From: JBBDYG01 sp040901765
GTDB lineage: Bacteria > Planctomycetota > Planctomycetia > Pirellulales > Lacipirellulaceae
DNA: 44,443 nt
Assembly (NCBI GenBank): GCA_040901765.1
Contig: JBBDYG010000029.1
Location: forward strand, 1 to 44,443
Direction: 5' to 3'
Shown here: one piece after another, positions 25,922 through 36,200 of the stretch
How the letters are laid out: every line of letters begins with the position of its first letter
How positions within the stretch are numbered: position 1 is the stretch's first letter
The notes under the pieces: model-generated
Told to the model about the DNA's origin: nothing
Database searches by the model: none
Seen by the model: the letters and a program-made list of their open reading frames with translations, nothing else
Made by a program: the position numbers and the translations under genes

Positions 25922-27010
25922 ATGAGCGGACGACTTATCCCGGCGGATTCTCTGCGCCGCTTCGTGCGTCAAGTGTTTGCGCGCATCGGCTATCCGGAAA
26001 ATCAGTCCGCCGATGCCGCGGACGTGTTACTGTGGGCCAGCTTGCGCGGGGTCGATACTCACGGCATTCGCAATCTCAAGAGCTACTACGTCGATCGCAC
26101 GCAGGCGGGTTTACTAAATCCGGCGGCTGACATTTGTGTCGAGAGTCAAACGGGGCATGCCGCGTGCATCGACGGCGGCTCGGGACTCGGACTGACCTGC
26201 GCGTGCCACGCGATGCGCCTCGCGATCGACACATCGCGGAAGTTGGGTGTGGGCATGGTGAGCGTTCGCAACACGCACCATTTAGGGCCGGCCGGGTATT
26301 TTGCTCACTTGGCGGTCGAGCAGGGCATGTTGGGGCTGTGCATGACGGGCCATTTCTTCGGCCAAGGGCATTCCATCGGCATTGCCCCGCTGGGGAGCAT
26401 CCTACCGATGTTCTCCACAAACCCCCTCAGCTTCGCCGCGCCGTGCGGTCGCCATGCACCGTTTGTGCTCGACATGTCCACCGCCGTAGCGACCGTCAAC
26501 CGTATCGAAATGTACGGGCAAGCCGGCCGGCCCCTTCCCACCGGATGGGCGTGCGACGCGGGCGGCAAGCCGACGACCGATCCACTCGCGGCACGAGTGC
26601 TGCTGCCGCTGGGCGGCACGCCGGAATTAGGCGGATACAAAGGCGCCGGGCTGGCGATGATGGTGTCGATTTTTTCGGGCGTGTTGTCGGGTGCTTGGTC
26701 ATATATGGAAAACTCGCTGGATGATACTTCGCAGCCCGACCGATACGATCAGCCGACGATGGGTCATTTCTTTGCTGCAATCCGGATTGACTCATTTCAA
26801 CCGCTCGAACAGTTCCGTTGCGCGATGGACGCCATGATCGATGCGCTCCACGCGGCACCGCCCACCGATCCCAATCAAACGGTGTGTTATCCCGGTGAGA
26901 TCGAGTCGGCGACCGCTGCGGAGCGGGCTAAACAGGGGATTCCAATCAACGATCGATTATTCGACGAGTTGCGGGGGTTGGCCGAGCATTTGGACGTCGA
27001 GATGCCGTAG
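25922..27010 (+). CDS. Malate/L-lactate dehydrogenase family (Ldh_2) oxidoreductase
   Basis: A 362-residue NAD(P)-dependent dehydrogenase of the Ldh_2 fold, unrelated to classical LDH. Landmarks are LRGVDTHGIRNL, GSGLGLTCACHAM, VRNTHHLGPAGYFA (His pair near residue 118), GSILPMFSTNPLSFAAP, VLDMSTAVATVNR and GGYKGAGLAMMVSIFSG. Members reduce 2-oxo acids or 2-oxo sugar acids. The ATG at 25922 is 8 bp after the alcohol dehydrogenase stop, with AGGCGAAAG upstream. Length is normal for the family. Confidence 0.9.
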   Translation: MSGRLIPADSLRRFVRQVFARIGYPENQSADAADVLLWASLRGVDTHGIRNLKSYYVDRTQAGLLNPAADICVESQTGHAACIDGGSGLGLTCACHAMRLAIDTSRKLGVGMVSVRNTHHLGPAGYFAHLAVEQGMLGLCMTGHFFGQGHSIGIAPLGSILPMFSTNPLSFAAPCGRHAPFVLDMSTAVATVNRIEMYGQAGRPLPTGWACDAGGKPTTDPLAARVLLPLGGTPELGGYKGAGLAMMVSIFSGVLSGAWSYMENSLDDTSQPDRYDQPTMGHFFAAIRIDSFQPLEQFRCAMDAMIDALHAAPPTDPNQTVCYPGEIESATAAERAKQGIPINDRLFDELRGLAEHLDVEMP

Positions 27011-27037
27011 ATATATCTCGAAGCTTACAGGAAGAAT

Positions 27038-27179
27038 AACCACAACGGCACGAAGCACCAAGAATTTGAACAGGAGGAAGCAGAGATAGCAGAGAAAAGT
27101 GGCTATGTATTTCTCTCTGTTGCCTCTGTTCTCTCATGTTAAATCCTTCGGCCTTACGACCGCTTTGCCTTTGTGGTTT
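27038..27179. repeat. MITE-like inverted repeat element B
   Basis: The left end AACCACAACGGCA matches the reverse complement of the right end (AACCACAAAGGCA). Inner parts AGCAGAGATAGCAGAGA and TCTCTCTGTTGCCTCTG also pair. It fills the space between two convergent genes, and its right end overlaps the transporter stop codon. Possible roles are bidirectional terminator or insertion relic. Confidence 0.7.
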
Positions 27180-28723
27180 CAATCATCTCGCGCCGTATCT
27201 CCGTTCCGCAAATCTGCCAACCAAGCGACGGCGATGCCCAGGGCCAGTATTCCCGCCAGAATTGCCATCGCCCCCCAGCCGGCGTAGTCCCAATAGCCGC
27301 GGAGCGCGACGAAGATGAAGCCGCAGGCGCCGATAAGATTGAGCGCGACTAAGGCGCGGGGCATCCGATGTTGAACGGCCAGGCTGCGATCCATCCACGG
27401 GTTAAGCAGGCATATCAGTCCACAGGCAAACACGCCGGTGAATAGATTGACCGGGATCAAAATGGCGGTCAGCCCCGGCGGTTTTTCTTCCCCCACTCGC
27501 AACTGATAGATAAAGCTCGCTGCCAACACCAGCAGTGCCACGCCGCCGCACCAACCGATTGCCAGAACGCGCAGGCGTAGTGAATCAGTTCGCGCGAGCC
27601 GGTTCCCACCAAGGGCCAACATCGTCTCGCGCAGGACGGTGGGTGCCACTTCCAAGGTGCCGTAAAGCGTGCCCAGCATCGCCAGGAACACGCCGATCAC
27701 GTAGAGAGGATAGAGCCATGGATGGATGTGGGTAACAAACTGCGCCTGGTGCTCGAGGAATGCGCCGTCGCCGGGAATTTGTTGCGCCGGGCCCAAGATC
27801 AACTTTCCCGACGCTACAAAGACCGCGCTGAACAGCAGCACCACGAGAAAACTCAGCGTGCAGTCGATGAGCGGAGCGCGGATCCACAAGCGTAGCGTGC
27901 GATCATCCAGCGGTGGTCGCTGGATTGTTTCGGTCGAATCACCGTGTGACGCCGCGGACGCGGCGTTGCCCCACTCTTTGTCGCGTAGAAACGATGCGTA
28001 GGCGAGATAATCGTAACTCGCCCCGCCAATCACACCCGCATAGAGCGACAGCTCGACCCACACGGGCCGCGCCGCGATCTGTTGTGCCGTTTGACGGGCG
28101 TCGCTGGTGAGCCATTCGGGGTACTCTAAGCGCTGGGGCACGACGAATCCGCGGAGCATTTCGAGCCACTCGGGTCCGAACAACAGCAGCGTGATAATGA
28201 CGGCCACGAGCATCAGGGCCACGATCACGATTTGCGTTTTTTCGAGTGCCGCGTATCCGCCGGCTAAGGCGAACGCGACAATTGCTATCAACAGACCGGC
28301 CCCCCAAAGGTGAATAGTCGCCCCGCCGAGGTGGCGCTTCGTGCCCGTTAGCCCCGCCAGCAGGTCGCCCAGCACACTGGCGTGAAAGCTGACCCACACG
28401 GGAATAAACGCCGCCGCGAGCACGAAAAAGAGCAGCGTCAACCAGCCCCGCGGACCGACGGGCAAGTCCATCCACCGTTGAAATGGATGAGCTCCCGAGA
28501 GGACCATGTGCCGGGCCGCCGAGTAGGCGAGGGTCCACTTCAGAATGCAGACGAGCAGAAAGGGAAACAGGATCGCGTAGCCAAAGATCACCCCGCCGCG
28601 GGAAGAAAAGATCAGTTCGCCGGTTCCGATAGTCAGCGAGGCGATAATCGCCCCGGGTCCGAACACCCGCAACCACTGGAGTGGGTTGCGTGAGACCAGC
28701 GCGCGGGGGACCGGTGTAGTCAT
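27179..28723 (-). CDS. Divergent NRAMP-like transporter
   Basis: A 514-residue protein with about 11-12 membrane helices. The ATG at 28723 is preferred to a GTG 84 nt upstream, whose extra N-terminus is unlike the family. The first helix, GPGAIIASLTIGTGELIFSS, aligns with the NRAMP TM1, and GVIGGASYDYLAYASFLR with TM6. The metal-binding DPGN motif is replaced by GTGE and the TM6 MPH motif is absent, so a different substrate is likely. A large polar loop lies between these helices and the later ones. A hairpin and a terminator-like structure lie just upstream (28745-28833), so attenuation is possible. Confidence 0.8.
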   Translation of the reverse strand: MTTPVPRALVSRNPLQWLRVFGPGAIIASLTIGTGELIFSSRGGVIFGYAILFPFLLVCILKWTLAYSAARHMVLSGAHPFQRWMDLPVGPRGWLTLLFFVLAAAFIPVWVSFHASVLGDLLAGLTGTKRHLGGATIHLWGAGLLIAIVAFALAGGYAALEKTQIVIVALMLVAVIITLLLFGPEWLEMLRGFVVPQRLEYPEWLTSDARQTAQQIAARPVWVELSLYAGVIGGASYDYLAYASFLRDKEWGNAASAASHGDSTETIQRPPLDDRTLRLWIRAPLIDCTLSFLVVLLFSAVFVASGKLILGPAQQIPGDGAFLEHQAQFVTHIHPWLYPLYVIGVFLAMLGTLYGTLEVAPTVLRETMLALGGNRLARTDSLRLRVLAIGWCGGVALLVLAASFIYQLRVGEEKPPGLTAILIPVNLFTGVFACGLICLLNPWMDRSLAVQHRMPRALVALNLIGACGFIFVALRGYWDYAGWGAMAILAGILALGIAVAWLADLRNGDTARDD

Positions 28724-28744
28724 TGGCGAGGGTGAATTATGACC

Positions 28745-28775
28745 AAAAAAACCTCTGGTTGCGCCGCGACCAGGT
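28745..28775 (-). terminator. Rho-independent terminator or attenuator upstream of the transporter
   Basis: On the minus strand ACCTGGT...ACCAG(A)GGT forms a stem followed by seven U residues (A-run 28745-28751). It lies 120 nt after the stop of the secreted hypothetical gene and 22 nt before the transporter ATG. It may end the first transcript or attenuate the second. Confidence 0.6.
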
Positions 28776-28790
28776 GCCGTTTTCTCGGGG

Positions 28791-28833
28791 TTTGCCAGCT
28801 TTGCCACGCGGTGCGCGCTGCAAAGTTGGCAAA
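28791..28833. repeat. 14-bp inverted repeat in the transporter leader
   Basis: TTTGCCAGCTTTGC (28791-28804) pairs with GCAAAGTTGGCAAA (28820-28833), with one mismatch and a 15-nt loop. No U-tract follows on either strand, so it is not a simple terminator. It lies immediately before the terminator-like hairpin in the direction of transporter transcription. Confidence 0.65.
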
Positions 28834-28894
28834 GAGTTGGGACAAGACTCGGGTCGTTACTCCCGCATCTTCAAGCCAAGTGGCACGCATCTGC

Positions 28895-29719
28895 CTATTG
28901 CGGAACGGGCGTCAGCAGCGGGCCTTCGATCGGGGCATTCTGCTCGATCGGGGTGGGCGAGGGGATTTCCTCGCCCTCGATTGCCTCCGCAAGCTCTGCT
29001 CGCGTTGGTTGGCGATCGAGCCAACGGTTGAATGACCCGAGCGCATCCCGCGTAGGATGAAACGCCGGCAGTTGCGCTATCACGCGATACTGCGGATCGC
29101 TGGCGACATGCTCGAATCGCCCGAGCGCCTCTGCGAGTTGCTCCTTCGCTTCGACCGACTGCAACATCTCGAGCGGTGTGCTGCCGCCTCGGGCATCCAG
29201 CGGGAGCTCGAAGTATCGTAGCCAGGTGTTGCCCGTATTCAGCCGCGCAAGTTGCCGGCACAGATCGCGATAGGCGCGCTCCAGGCGAGCCTGGTAATCG
29301 CCGCGACGGGCGAGCATCGGACGCGGCCCCGGGGGCGCACCCGCAAACGGATCCCCTGGCTGCGCGGGAAAAACCTCGGGTGGCAGGTAGGCCCGGCGCC
29401 CCTTGCGGACATCCTCATAGTAATTCTCCACCTGCTCGTAGTAGTCGGCTAATTGCGGGTCGCGATCCTTGTAGAAGTCTTCCAGGTCATCGTAGTAATC
29501 CTCGAGTTCTTTGAGCTGGCGCCGCTCGGGCAATCGACCGCGGCGCTGAACAAAGATCGCGGGCACGCCGTGCCGGGCGACCCCGTCGTGCGTTTTAGTT
29601 TCCCATGGAACCGGCGGCTCCGCCTCGGCAGCGAAGGCATTTGGCGGCCCCATGGCGATGCATAGTAGGAAGCCCAGCGAACAGAGCCGCCACGCCACCG
29701 ACATCCATTTCCCATCCAT
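28895..29719 (-). CDS. Secreted hypothetical protein, acidic helical
   Basis: A 274-residue protein of unknown function. GGGGGGAAG sits just before the ATG, and residues 1-30 form a signal peptide (LCSLGFLLCIAMGPPNAFAAEA). A highly charged Tyr/Asp/Glu-rich helix follows (LEDYYDDLEDFYKDRD, about residues 70-105), then a proline-rich linker and a helical region ending in a PTPIEQNAPIEGP tail. No catalytic motif is seen. It is upstream of the transporter on the same strand. Confidence 0.7.
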   Translation of the reverse strand: MDGKWMSVAWRLCSLGFLLCIAMGPPNAFAAEAEPPVPWETKTHDGVARHGVPAIFVQRRGRLPERRQLKELEDYYDDLEDFYKDRDPQLADYYEQVENYYEDVRKGRRAYLPPEVFPAQPGDPFAGAPPGPRPMLARRGDYQARLERAYRDLCRQLARLNTGNTWLRYFELPLDARGGSTPLEMLQSVEAKEQLAEALGRFEHVASDPQYRVIAQLPAFHPTRDALGSFNRWLDRQPTRAELAEAIEGEEIPSPTPIEQNAPIEGPLLTPVPQ

Positions 29720-30286
29720 GTACTTCCCCCCTAATCACGTTAAACCGGCATATATCCGCAGCCGCGACCATTCTAGGTGACATAGACCGCTGAGAGCAAT
29801 TGAGTGGCGACACTGCACGGGACAACTACCGGGCGTCTCATAGTCTAGCTCAATCGGAACGCTAGGCAGAATATACGGCTAAATATAGCGTACGAGCAGC
29901 TCTTCGCAGTGCGATCATTTTGACGGGTGGACTCGAATTATTCCGTCATAGAAAGAAAGTCTGTATCGGCACGGCGGATGCTAAACGGGGGTAAAGAGCT
30001 CCACGAAACCTATCCCCGCAAGGAAAGCTGGTGCGAAAACAGCCAAATATGGCCTCAAGCCGCGGACGCTAGGCGTCCACATCGGTTGTTGCGCGATCAG
30101 GCATTCCGCACGATAAATCTATGGACCGCAGGGAGTGTGCGTCGGTGCCAAGCTTGTCGCTTTTCGCAATTGGTATTGATACGATCCTAAGGGATCGGCG
30201 TTCGCTCGCTGAATGCGATCTTCAGCCCATCAAGCGCATTTCTTAGAACTCACTCAAAGGTTGACCCGAGATTTAAGGATTCTCCT
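29720..30286 (+). other. 567-bp intergenic region before the poly-HAMP kinase, with structured leader
   Basis: No gene is supported here. It separates divergent genes and must hold both promoters. Downstream of about 29986 several hairpins follow one another: CGGGGGTA with TATCCCCG (17-nt loop), GCTG with CAGC, and the perfect GGACGC-TAG-GCGTCC at 30064-30078. I checked by eye for c-di-GMP and cobalamin riboswitch cores and found no convincing match. Confidence 0.55.
29966..29983 (+). promoter_or_regulatory. Candidate sigma-54-type promoter
   Basis: TCGGCACGGCGGATGCT has GG and GC elements exactly 10 nt apart and keeps GGCACG and TGC of the TGGCACG-N4-TTGC consensus, with two mismatches. It would start transcription near 29993, giving a ~290-nt leader for the hybrid kinase. 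No activator gene of the NtrC type is in the window. Confidence 0.3.
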
Positions 30287-33200
30287 ATGTCGATGGTTCA
30301 GGACTCGATCGTCAGTGAAGAGGAGCTTGATTCTGAAACCTTACTCGCTGCTCTGACCGCATTGCGGCGGGGCGACTTCTCGGTCCGCCTGCCGACGACT
30401 TGGATTGGTCTTAGCGGGAAGGTGGGCGACACCTTCAACGAGGTCATGGACCAGCTCGAAGGAATGACCGACGAGGTGGATCGAATCAGCCGCGCCGTCG
30501 GGAAGGACGGAAAGATTAAGGAGCGGGCCTCGTCGGGGGGTCTCAGAGGCTCGTGGGCCGGCACGATCGACTCGGTCAACACGCTGATCAGCGATCTGGT
30601 GCATCCCACCAGCGAGATGGCCCGCGTGATCGGCGCTGTGGCAAAAGGGGATCTCTCCAAGTCGATGGCACTCGACATTGATGGACGGCCGCTTGAGGGC
30701 GAGTTCCTGCGGACTGCCAAGACGGTCAACCGGATGGTCGATCAATTGGGGTCGTTCGCTTCGGAAGTGACGCGCGTGGCGCGTGAGGTCGGCACCGAGG
30801 GCAAGCTCGGCGGCCAGGCCGCGGTAAAGGGCGTTGCCGGAACGTGGAAGGATCTTACGGACAGCGTCAATTCGATGGCCGGAAATCTCACCGGTCAGGT
30901 CCGCAACATTGCCGAGGTCACCACGGCGGTCGCCAATGGCGATCTGTCCAAAAAAATCACCGTGGACGTCCGGGGCGAGTTCTTGGAACTCAAAGACACG
31001 ATCAACACGATGGTGGACCAGTTACGGTCGTTCGCATCGGAAGTCACGCGCGTCGCCCGCGAAGTCGGCACCGAGGGCAAGCTCGGCGGTCAGGCCCGGG
31101 TGGAAGGCGTGTCCGGCACGTGGAAGGATTTGACCGACAGCGTCAATTTCATGGCTAGTAACTTGACTTCGCAGGTGCGGAATATCGCCGCAGTCACAAC
31201 GGCTGTCGCGACAGGTGACCTCTCCAAGAAAATCACGGTCGATGTGAAGGGCGAGATTCTGGAGCTTAAGAACACCATTAACACGATGGTCGATCAACTT
31301 AGTTCCTTTGCCGCAGAAGTCACGCGCATGGCCCGCGAGGTGGGTACCGAGGGGATTTTGGGCGGGCAGGCCGACGTGAAAGGCGTCGCCGGCACATGGA
31401 AAGACCTCACCGATAGCGTGAACTTCATGGCCAGCAATCTCACCGGCCAAGTGCGGAATATCGACGCCGTCATCGCCGCCGTCGCCAACGGCGACCTGTC
31501 GAAGAAGATCACCGTCGACGTGAAAGGCGAGATTCTCAAGCTGAAGAATACCGTCAATACGATGGTCGATCAGCTTAGCTCCTTCGCTTCGGAAGTGACC
31601 CGCGTCGCCCGCGAAGTGGGCACCGAAGGCAAGCTCGGTGGGCAGGCCGACGTGAAAGGCGTGGCCGGCACCTGGAAAGATCTGACGGACAACGTGAACT
31701 TCATGGCCTCGAACCTCACCGGCCAGGTCCGCAACATTGCCGAGGTCACCACGGCCGTGGCCAATGGCGACTTGTCCAAGAAAATCGAGGTGGACGTTCG
31801 CGGCGAGATTCTCGAACTCAAAAACACCATCAATACGATGGTCGATCAATTGCGGGCGTTTGCTTCGGAAGTGACGCGCGTGGCCCGCGAGGTGGGCACC
31901 GAAGGCAAACTTGGCGGACAGGCCGACGTACAGGACGTGGCCGGTACGTGGAAGGATCTCACCGACAGCGTCAACTTCATGGCCAGCAACCTGACGGGTC
32001 AGGTCCGCAACATTGCCGAAGTGACCAAGGCGGTCGCGAGCGGCGATCTTTCCAAGAAGATTACCGTCGACGTGAAGGGCGAGATTCTCGAACTAAAAAA
32101 CACCATCAACACGATGGTGGACCAGCTCAGTTCGTTTGCCGACGAAGTGACCCGCGTGGCCCGCGAGGTCGGCACCGAAGGCAAGCTCGGCGGACAGGCC
32201 GAGGTGAAAGGCGTCGCCGGAACCTGGAAGGATCTTACGGATAACGTGAACTTCATGGCCGGCAACCTCACTGGCCAAGTGCGCAACATTGCCGAAGTAA
32301 CCACGGCGGTGGCTCGTGGCGACCTGTCCAAGAAAATTACCGTCGACGTTCGCGGCGAGATCTCGGAGCTTAAGAACACCATCAATACGATGGTCGATCA
32401 ACTTCGCTCGTTCGCCGCCGAAGTAACGCGCGTGGCGCGCGAAGTGGGCACCGAGGGCAAGCTCGCCGGCCAAGCCGACGTTCGCGGCGTCGAAGGCACG
32501 TGGCGCGATCTGACCGACAGCGTCAACTCGATGGCGGGCAATCTTACCGCCCAAGTGCGAAACATTGCCGAGGTGACGACCGCCGTAGCGACCGGCGATC
32601 TTTCCAAGAAGATTACGGTCGACGTCCGCGGCGAGATTTTGGAACTCAAGAACACCATCAATACGATGGTCGATCAACTCCGCTCCTTCGCTTCGGAAGT
32701 GACCCGCGTGGCCCGCGAGGTCGGCACCGAAGGCAAGCTCGGCGGACAGGCCGAGGTGAAAGGCGTCGCCGGAACCTGGAAGGATCTTACGGATAACGTG
32801 AACTTCATGGCCGGCAATCTCACCAGCCAAGTGCGTAACATTGCGGCCGTAACGAAAGCGGTGGCCAGCGGAGACCTTTCCAAGAAAATCACCGTCGACG
32901 TCCGCGGCGAGATTTTGGAGCTGAAGGACACCATCAACACGATGGTCGATCAGCTTCGCTCCTTCGCATCGGAAGTGACCCGCGTGGCCCGCGAAGTGGG
33001 CACCGAAGGAAAACTTGGCGGCCAAGCGGATGTTCGCGACGTGGCGGGCACCTGGAAGGATCTCACCGACAGCGTTAACTCGATGGCCGGTAATCTGACC
33101 GGGCAGGTTCGCAACATTGCCGAAGTGACCAAGGCCGTTGCCAGCGGCGACTTGTCGAAGAAGATCACGGTCGATGTGAAGGGCGAGATTCTCGAACTCA

Positions 33201-36200
33201 AGAACACCGTCAACACGATGGTCGATCAACTCAGTTCGTTTGCAGCCGAAGTGACGCGCGTGGCTCGCGAAGTGGGCACCGAAGGAAAACTCGGTGGCCA
33301 AGCTCAGGTGAAGGGCGTATCGGGAACGTGGAAAGACCTAACCGACAACGTGAATTTCATGGCCGGCAATTTGACCGGCCAGGTGCGCGGCATTGCCCGC
33401 GTGGTGACGGCGGTTGCCAACGGCGATCTGATGCAAAAGCTGACCGTCGAAGCGAAGGGCGAAATCGCCGCCCTGGCCGACACGATTAACAGCATGATCG
33501 ATACGCTGGCCACGTTTGCCGACCAGGTGACGGGCGTGGCGCGCGAGGTAGGAGTCGAGGGAAAACTAGGGGGGCAGGCCAGCGTTCCAGGCGCTGCGGG
33601 TACCTGGAAGGATTTAACCGATAACGTCAATCAGCTTGCCGCAAATCTGAGCACGCAAGTGCGGGCCATTGCCGAAGTGGCGACGGCAGTCACCAAGGGC
33701 GACCTCACGCGTTCGATCAAAGTCGAGGCTCAAGGCGAAGTCGCCGCGCTGAAGGACAATATTAACGAGATGATCGTGAACCTGAAAGACACGACGCTCA
33801 AGAACTCCGAGCAAGACTGGCTCAAGACGAATCTGGCGAAGTTCAGCCGGATGCTTCAAGGCCAAAAGGACATGCTCACCGTGGGCCGCTTGATCCTGTC
33901 GGAGCTTGCGCCCGTGGTTTCGGCACAACACGCGGTCTTCTATACCTTCGACATGGCGGGCGATAAGCCGTGTCTCACGCTGCTGGCCAGCTATGCGTAC
34001 GAAAAACCGGGCGAGGTAGGAAAACAACTTGAACTGGGCCAGGGACTCGTCGGTCAATGCGCGCTCGAGAAGCAAAAGATCGTGATGACCAAGGTGCCCC
34101 CCGAGTACGTGCGAATCTCCTCCGGACTAGGCTCCGCAACGCCGGTTAATCTGATCGTGCTGCCGGTTGTGTTCGAGGGGCAGGTGAAGGCGGTGTTGGA
34201 ACTCGCTTCCTTCGAGCGCTTCAATCCTACACACCAGGCGTTTCTCGACCAGCTCACCGAGAGCATCGGCATCGTGCTCAATACGATCGAAGCGAACATG
34301 CGCACGGAAGACTTGCTCAAGCAATCGCAATCGCTGGCCGAGGAACTGCAGAGCCGTCAGCAGGAATTGCAGCAGACGAACGAAGAGCTCCAAGAAAAGG
34401 CTCGCCTGCTCGCGCATCAGAACGTGGAGGTCGAGCAGAAGAATCAAGAAGTCGAACAGGCCCGTCAGGCGTTGGAAGAGAAGGCCGAGCAGTTGGCCCT
34501 CACCTCCAAGTATAAATCCGAGTTCTTGGCGAACATGTCGCACGAGCTTCGCACGCCGCTCAACAGCTTGTTGATACTTTCCGATCAGCTCTCCAAAAAC
34601 CCGGATCGGAATTTGTCTCCCAAGCAGATGGACTATGCCAAGACGATCCACTCGTCTGGCAACGATTTGCTGATGCTCATTAATGACATCCTCGATCTGT
34701 CGAAGATTGAATCGGGCACGGTCGTGCTCGACGTTGGCGAATTGCGGTTTTCGGACCTTCACAGCTACGTCGATCGCACCTTCCGCCACGTGGCCGAAGC
34801 GAAGGGCGTGGAATTTGGCGTCGACCTCGACCCGAACCTGCCACGCACCTTAACGACCGACAGCAAACGCCTGCAACAAGTGATTAAGAATCTGCTGTCA
34901 AACGCATTCAAGTTCACGCGCGAGGGTCGCGTCCGGTTTTGGATCGAGATGGCCGAAATGGGTTGGCATCCCGAGAACGAAGCCCTTCAACGCGCGGAGA
35001 GCGTGCTCGCGTTTTCCGTATCGGACACGGGCATTGGTATCCCGGCCGAAAAGCAGCAGATCATTTTTGAAGCCTTCCAGCAGGCGGACGGCAGCACCAG
35101 CCGCAAATACGGCGGCACCGGCCTGGGCCTCGCGATCAGCCGTGAGATCGCCCGACTTCTGGGCGGCGAAATTGGCTTGACGAGCGTCCCCGGCGAGGGG
35201 AGCACCTTCACGCTTTACTTGCCCCAGAGCTTCGTGCCGCAGAAGGTTATTCGTCGTCCGGGAAATCCGCGCGCCAAAGCCGCTCTTCAGACGGTGTCGA
35301 ACATGAGCGACACTGGCGAAATTCGCGTGGAAATCGCTCGCGAAAGTGCCGTTGCCGCTCCCGCGCCGCTGGATGATCGGGAAACCATTGGGCCGGATGA
35401 TCGAACGATCCTGATTGTTGACAATGACCTGGGCTTTGCGCACTTCGTTCTGGAAACGGTTCGACGCGCGGGCCTTAAGGGGTTGGTAACCGCCTCCGGT
35501 GCGACCGCCTTGTCGCTTGCCGGAGAGTTTCAACCGTCGGCCGTGTTCCTCGACATATCACTGCCCGATATCGAGGGCTGGCGGGTACTGGAGCGGTTGA
35601 AGCACGATATCACGCTCCGCCACATTCCGGTGTACGTGGTCTCGACCGTCGATCAACCGGAACGGGGATTGAAGTTGGGTGCCCAGGGCGTGCTTCCCAA
35701 GCCGATCCAGACAGCGGCCGTGCTTGAGGGGTTTGTCGAGGGAGTGCGACATCAGATTGAGCGGAGCCAACGACGAATCGTCGTGCTCGAGTCGAATTCC
35801 GAACGCCGCGAGGAGATTGCGAGCCTGCTCGGCAGCGGCGATGCGGTGGTGCATGCGGTCGACACCGGCGGCGCCTTGATCGAGCACCTTCGGCAGAATC
35901 AGGCCGACTGCGTCGTGTTGACTCCCGATCCGATCGACATGACCCTGGCTGGGCTTGCGGAGCAAATTCATTCGGCTACGGAGTTGTATCCTTGCCCGAT
36001 TCTATTGAATGTCCCCGCTAACTTTCCCGCCGAGCAATTGCAGCGATTAAAGCGGCTTGCGCAGGAATTCGATCTTCGCTTTATCGCTTCGCTGAGTGAG
36101 CTAACGGACCAAGTAGCTCTCCTGCTCTGTCAGCCGATGGAGAACCTTCCGGACCAAGCGCAGGAAATGGTACGGGAGTTGAACTCATCCTCGACGGTCC

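Noticed and set aside
29985..30090. Cobalamin or c-di-GMP riboswitch in the kinase leader
   Set aside because: GGAAAGCTGGTGC is reminiscent of a cobalamin core, but the B12 box and the following conserved elements are missing; the c-di-GMP core is also absent.
29927..30190. Short open frame in the leader of the poly-HAMP kinase
   Set aside because: No ribosome site and no protein-like pattern; hairpins explain the sequence better.
31022..33301. Long minus-strand open frames opposite the HAMP array
   Set aside because: They repeat with the same 276-bp period and are His/Asp/Gly-rich mirror translations of the repeats; the plus-strand protein explains the region fully.
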